Assembly (NCBI GenBank): GCA_015056905.1
Contig: SVFI01000021.1
Span: 1-42,089, forward strand
DNA from: Lachnospiraceae bacterium
Lineage (GTDB): Bacteria; Bacillota; Clostridia; Lachnospirales; Lachnospiraceae
Direction: 5' to 3'
DNA: 42,089 nucleotides
Below are positions 38,503 to 42,089 of this stretch, one piece after another. The first letter of the stretch is position 1. Each line of letters opens with the position of its first letter. The notes beneath the pieces are model-generated. The model searched no databases. It was not told where the DNA came from and was given only the letters and a program-made list of their open reading frames with translations. The translations under genes and the position numbers were made by a program.

Positions 38503-40620
38503 TTGGCTGGAAGAGAATATCCATTAGAGAGAACCAGAAATATCGGTATTATGGCTCATATTGATGCTGGTAAGACAACAACAACTGAGCGTATCCTTTA
38601 TTATACTGGAGTAAACTATAAGATTGGTGATACTCATGAAGGTACTGCTACCATGGACTGGATGGAACAGGAGCAGGAAAGAGGTATTACCATTACGTCA
38701 GCCGCTACAACATGTCATTGGACTTTGCAGGAAAACTGTAAAGCAAAACCGGGTGCAGAAGAGCATCGTATCAACATTATCGATACTCCTGGACACGTTG
38801 ACTTTACTGTAGAGGTTGAGCGTTCCCTTCGTGTACTTGACGGCGCTGTCGGCGTCTTCTGTGCAAAGGGTGGTGTTGAGCCGCAGTCAGAAAACGTATG
38901 GCGTCAGGCTGACACATACAATGTACCGAGAATGGCGTTCATCAACAAGATGGACATCTTAGGTGCTAACTTCTACGGTGCTGTGGATCAGATTCGTAAC
39001 CGTTTAGGTAAAAACGCTATCTGTCTTCAGCTGCCAATCGGAAAAGAAGAAGAATTCAAAGGTATCATCGACCTTTTTGAAATGAAAGCTTACATCTACA
39101 ATGATGATAAGGGTGATGATATTTCTATCGTTGATATTCCGGAAGATATGCAGGACGAAGCAGAACTGTATCGTTCTGAATTAGTAGAAAAAATCTGTGA
39201 ATTAGATGACGATTTAATGATGGAATATTTAGAGGGAGAAGAACCTTCTGTAGACGCTTTAAAAGCTGTTTTGAGAAAAGCAACATGTGAGTGTCTTGCA
39301 GTACCTGTTTGCTGTGGTACAGCTTACAGAAACAAAGGTGTACAGAAATTACTTGATGCTGTTATCGAGTTTATGCCGTCTCCGCTTGACATCCCTGCTA
39401 TCAAGGGTGTTGACATGGATGGAAACGACATCGAGAGACATTCTTCAGATGAAGAACCTTTCTCAGCTCTTGCATTCAAGATTATGGCTGACCCATTCGT
39501 AGGTAAGCTTGCATTCTTCCGTGTATATTCCGGAACAATGAACTCAGGTTCATACGTTTACAACTCTACAAAAGAGAAAAAAGAACGTGTTGGACGTATC
39601 TTACAGATGCATGCGAACAAGAGAGCAGAGCTTGACAAAGTTTACTCAGGAGATATCGCTGCAGCTGTTGGATTTAAGTTTACAACAACAGGTGATACAA
39701 TCTGTGATGAACAGCATCCTGTAATCCTTGAGTCTATGGAATTCCCGGAACCTGTTATTGAGCTCGCTATCGAGCCTAAGACAAAAGCAGGTCAGGGTAA
39801 ACTTGGTGAATCTCTTGCAAAACTTGCAGAAGAAGACCCGACATTCCGTGCTCATACAGATCAGGAAACAGGTCAGACCATCATCGCCGGTATGGGTGAG
39901 CTTCATCTTGAGATCATCGTTGACCGTCTGCTTCGTGAATTTAAAGTAGAAGCAAACGTAGGTGCTCCTCAGGTTGCTTACAAAGAAACATTTACAAAAC
40001 CGGTGGATCAGGAATACAAATATGCTAAGCAGTCCGGTGGACGTGGTCAGTACGGACACTGTAAAGTTAAATTCGAGCCAATGGATCCGAACGGAGAAGA
40101 GACATTTAAATTCGAATCTACTGTTGTCGGTGGAGCAATTCCGAAGGAATACATCCCGGCAGTCGGCGATGGTATCGAAGAAGCTGCAAAAGCAGGTATC
40201 CTTGGTGGATTCCCTGTGCTCGGTGTACATGCGAATGTATACGACGGATCTTACCATGAAGTTGACTCTTCTGAAATGGCATTCCACATTGCCGGTTCTA
40301 TGGCATTCAAGGAAGCTATGAAGAAAGGTTCTCCGGTACTTCTTGAGCCGATCATGAAGGTTGAAGTTACAATGCCTGAAGAATACATGGGTGATGTAAT
40401 CGGAGATATCAACTCACGTCGTGGCCGTATCGAAGGTATGGAAGATATCGGCGGAGGTAAGATGGTAAGAGGATATGTTCCTCTTGCTGAAATGTTCGGA
40501 TATTCAACAGACCTTCGTTCTAAGACACAGGGTCGTGGTAACTACTCAATGTTCTTTGAGAAATATGAGCCGGTACCGAAATCCGTTCAGGAAAAGGTTT
40601 TAGCTGCAAAAGCAAAATAA
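38503..40620 (+). CDS. fusA: Elongation factor G (TTG start)
   Basis: This 705-residue translocation GTPase has the G1 loop [20 protein letters not shown], switch I region [12 protein letters not shown]3 DTPGHVDF, G4 NKMD, and the C-terminal domains with [30 protein letters not shown] and [11 protein letters not shown]. Length is normal. The start is TTG at 38503: AGGAGG lies seven bases before it, the protein begins [15 protein letters not shown] as in other EF-G, and the next ATG falls inside the G domain. It starts 14 bases after rpsG. Confidence 0.98.
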   Translation: MAGREYPLERTRNIGIMAHIDAGKTTTTERILYYTGVNYKIGDTHEGTATMDWMEQEQERGITITSAATTCHWTLQENCKAKPGAEEHRINIIDTPGHVDFTVEVERSLRVLDGAVGVFCAKGGVEPQSENVWRQADTYNVPRMAFINKMDILGANFYGAVDQIRNRLGKNAICLQLPIGKEEEFKGIIDLFEMKAYIYNDDKGDDISIVDIPEDMQDEAELYRSELVEKICELDDDLMMEYLEGEEPSVDALKAVLRKATCECLAVPVCCGTAYRNKGVQKLLDAVIEFMPSPLDIPAIKGVDMDGNDIERHSSDEEPFSALAFKIMADPFVGKLAFFRVYSGTMNSGSYVYNSTKEKKERVGRILQMHANKRAELDKVYSGDIAAAVGFKFTTTGDTICDEQHPVILESMEFPEPVIELAIEPKTKAGQGKLGESLAKLAEEDPTFRAHTDQETGQTIIAGMGELHLEIIVDRLLREFKVEANVGAPQVAYKETFTKPVDQEYKYAKQSGGRGQYGHCKVKFEPMDPNGEETFKFESTVVGGAIPKEYIPAVGDGIEEAAKAGILGGFPVLGVHANVYDGSYHEVDSSEMAFHIAGSMAFKEAMKKGSPVLLEPIMKVEVTMPEEYMGDVIGDINSRRGRIEGMEDIGGGKMVRGYVPLAEMFGYSTDLRSKTQGRGNYSMFFEKYEPVPKSVQEKVLAAKAK

Positions 40621-40622
40621 GC

Positions 40623-40651
40623 TTGAAATTGTCGGCTATCTTTACTATAAT
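40623..40651 (+). promoter_or_regulatory. Sigma-A promoter of tuf
   Basis: TTGAAA (40623-40628), 17 bases, TATAAT (40646-40651, perfect). The -10 sits in the centre of the inverted repeat at 40632-40664. The start should be near 40658, about 60 bases before the ATG. Confidence 0.8.
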
Positions 40652-40664
40652 CAAAGATAGCCGA
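40632..40664. repeat. Perfect 12-bp inverted repeat around the tuf -10 box
   Basis: TCGGCTATCTTT (40632-40643) and AAAGATAGCCGA (40653-40664) flank nine bases that hold TATAAT. No U tract follows on either strand, so it is not a standard terminator. In read-through RNA from fusA it would form a stable hairpin; in DNA it is a symmetric site over the promoter. Confidence 0.85.
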
Positions 40665-40717
40665 GTAAAAAATAACAAAAATATTATTTTGAAAGAATTT
40701 TAAGGAGGATTTTTGAA

Positions 40718-41905
40718 ATGGCAAAAGCTAAATTTGAAAGAAGTAAGCCACATTGTAACATTGGTACCATCGGACACGTTGACCATGGTAAAACAACTTT
40801 AACAGCTGCTATCACAAAGGTATTATCTGAAAGAGTAGCAGGTAACGCAGCCGTTGATTTCGCTAATATCGATAAGGCTCCGGAAGAAAGAGAACGTGGT
40901 ATCACAATCTCTACAGCTCACGTTGAGTACGAAACAGATAACAGACACTATGCACACGTTGACTGTCCTGGACATGCTGACTACGTTAAGAACATGATCA
41001 CAGGTGCTGCTCAGATGGACGGAGCTATCCTTGTAGTAGCTGCAACTGACGGTGTTATGGCTCAGACAAAAGAGCACATCTTACTTTCTCGTCAGGTAGG
41101 TGTACCTTACATCATCGTATTCATGAACAAATGTGATATGGTTGATGACCCAGAATTACTTGAGCTTGTAGAAATGGAAATCACAGAACAGCTTGAAGAG
41201 TATGAGTTCACAGATTGCCCAATTATCCAGGGTTCTGCTCTTAAAGCTCTTGAAGATCCGATGAGCGAGTGGGGCGACAAGATTATGGAACTTATGGCTA
41301 CAGTAGATGAGCATATTCCGGATCCGGAACGTGACACAGATAAGCCATTCCTTATGCCTGTAGAGGACGTATTCTCTATCACAGGTCGTGGTACAGTTGC
41401 TACTGGTAGAGTAGAGCGTGGTGTTCTTCACCTTTCTGACGAAGTTGAAATCGTTGGTGTTAAAGAAGAAACACAGAAGACTGTTGTAACAGGTATCGAA
41501 ATGTTCCGTAAGCTTCTTGATGAGGCTCAGGCTGGTGATAACATCGGTGCATTACTTCGTGGTATCCAGAGAACAGACATCGAAAGAGGTCAGGTTCTTG
41601 CTAAACCGGGTTCAGTAAAATGCCATAAGAAATTCACAGCTCAGGTTTACGTTTTAACAAAAGATGAAGGTGGACGTCATACTCCTTTCTTCAACAACTA
41701 CAGACCACAGTTCTACTTCAGAACAACAGACATCACAGGTGTTTGTAACTTACCGGCTGGTACAGAAATGTGCATGCCTGGCGATAACGTAGAGATGACA
41801 ATCGAACTCATCCACCCAATCGCTATGGAGCAGGGTCTTACATTCGCTATCCGTGAAGGTGGACGTACTGTAGGTTCAGGCCGTGTTGCTACAATTATCG
41901 AATAG
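40718..41905 (+). CDS. tuf: Elongation factor Tu
   Basis: This 395-residue GTPase delivers aminoacyl-tRNA. It shows [49 protein letters not shown], the domain II start [13 protein letters not shown] and the C-terminal [15 protein letters not shown] and [13 protein letters not shown]. Length is normal. AAGGAGG lies about ten bases before the ATG. Codon use is strongly biased, as for a highly expressed gene. It has its own promoter. No change typical of elfamycin resistance was evident to me. Confidence 0.98.
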   Translation: MAKAKFERSKPHCNIGTIGHVDHGKTTLTAAITKVLSERVAGNAAVDFANIDKAPEERERGITISTAHVEYETDNRHYAHVDCPGHADYVKNMITGAAQMDGAILVVAATDGVMAQTKEHILLSRQVGVPYIIVFMNKCDMVDDPELLELVEMEITEQLEEYEFTDCPIIQGSALKALEDPMSEWGDKIMELMATVDEHIPDPERDTDKPFLMPVEDVFSITGRGTVATGRVERGVLHLSDEVEIVGVKEETQKTVVTGIEMFRKLLDEAQAGDNIGALLRGIQRTDIERGQVLAKPGSVKCHKKFTAQVYVLTKDEGGRHTPFFNNYRPQFYFRTTDITGVCNLPAGTEMCMPGDNVEMTIELIHPIAMEQGLTFAIREGGRTVGSGRVATIIE

Positions 41906-41927
41906 TCGCGACTAAGCGGACTGAGAG

Positions 41928-41984
41928 AACGCAAATAATAATTCCCGGAGCAAGCTTGCTTGCTACCGGGAATTTTTTTGCGTT
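41928..41984. terminator. Strong, nearly symmetric terminator after tuf
   Basis: A 16-bp stem with one bulge (AATTCCCGG + AGCAAGC, 41940-41955, with 41958-41974) ends in seven T. Outer strands AACGCAAA (41928-41935) and TTTGCGTT (41977-41984) are also complementary, so the whole element is a long inverted repeat. Confidence 0.9.
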
Positions 41985-41990
41985 ATTGAA

Positions 41991-42027
41991 GGCGCAACGC
42001 GCCTGAGGAATTTGCGCAGCAAATTTC
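41991..42027. repeat. Two small adjacent palindromes
   Basis: GGCGC-AAC-GCGCC (41991-42003) and AATTTGC-GCA-GCAAATT (42009-42025) stand side by side between two terminators. They look like a small intergenic palindromic element. Function unknown. Confidence 0.5.
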
Positions 42028-42053
42028 GAAGTCCGCGAAGGGATAGTTCTTCA

Positions 42054-42085
42054 AGGCTTCCGAGAGTTTTCTCGGGAGCCTTTTT
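42054..42085 (+). terminator. Second terminator at the window edge
   Basis: An 11-bp stem with one wobble pair (42054-42064 with 42071-42081), six-base loop, then five T. No gene is visible between it and the first terminator, so it may end a small transcript or back up the tuf terminator. Confidence 0.75.
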
Positions 42086-42089
42086 GCGT

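Overview
The window looks like chromosomal DNA of a motile, Gram-positive, anaerobic Firmicute, most likely a Lachnospiraceae member near Roseburia, Agathobacter or Butyrivibrio. The reasons are the short flagellin, the FliD-like protein with a family-typical amino end, the clostridial class B sortase with a PKTG-type substrate, strong TTGACA/TATAAT promoters, AGGAGG ribosome-binding sites, and the order rpmG-secE-nusG-rplK-rplA-rplJ-rplL-rpoB-rpoC-rpsL-rpsG-fusA-tuf. The genus is not fixed by the sequence.

Region 1 (1-15.6 kb) is a flagellar and glycosylation island. It opens with the 3' end of a flagellin gene and closes with a FliD-like protein gene on the opposite strand. Between them lie seven putative glycosyltransferases: three GT2-TPR paralogs, two plain GT2 paralogs and two CgeB-type enzymes. 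There is also a DUF4422 protein, a small helical protein coupled to UDP-galactopyranose mutase, an acyl-CoA carboxyltransferase behind a FabT-like palindrome, and a CMP-sugar synthetase fused to a HAD phosphatase-like domain. Gene orientation flips repeatedly. The simplest reading is that these genes build and attach a glycan, probably to flagellin; this is inferred from position and families.

Region 2 (15.7-24.65 kb) is a surface-display module: one 2623-residue wall-anchored protein with 13 degenerate repeats of about 118 residues and a PKTGD sorting signal, followed by its likely class B sortase. A terminator-like hairpin without a good U tract separates the two genes.

Region 3 (24.65-42.1 kb) is the conserved translation and transcription supercluster. 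It has separate promoters before rpmG, rplJ, rpoB, rpsL and tuf, an L10 leader with attenuator, a probable L1-binding leader before rplK, and a structured rpsL-rpsG spacer. A membrane-anchored CapA-like protein gene with its own promoter interrupts it between rplA and rplJ. rpsG starts with GTG and fusA with TTG. No tRNA, rRNA, CRISPR array, insertion sequence or phage gene was seen.
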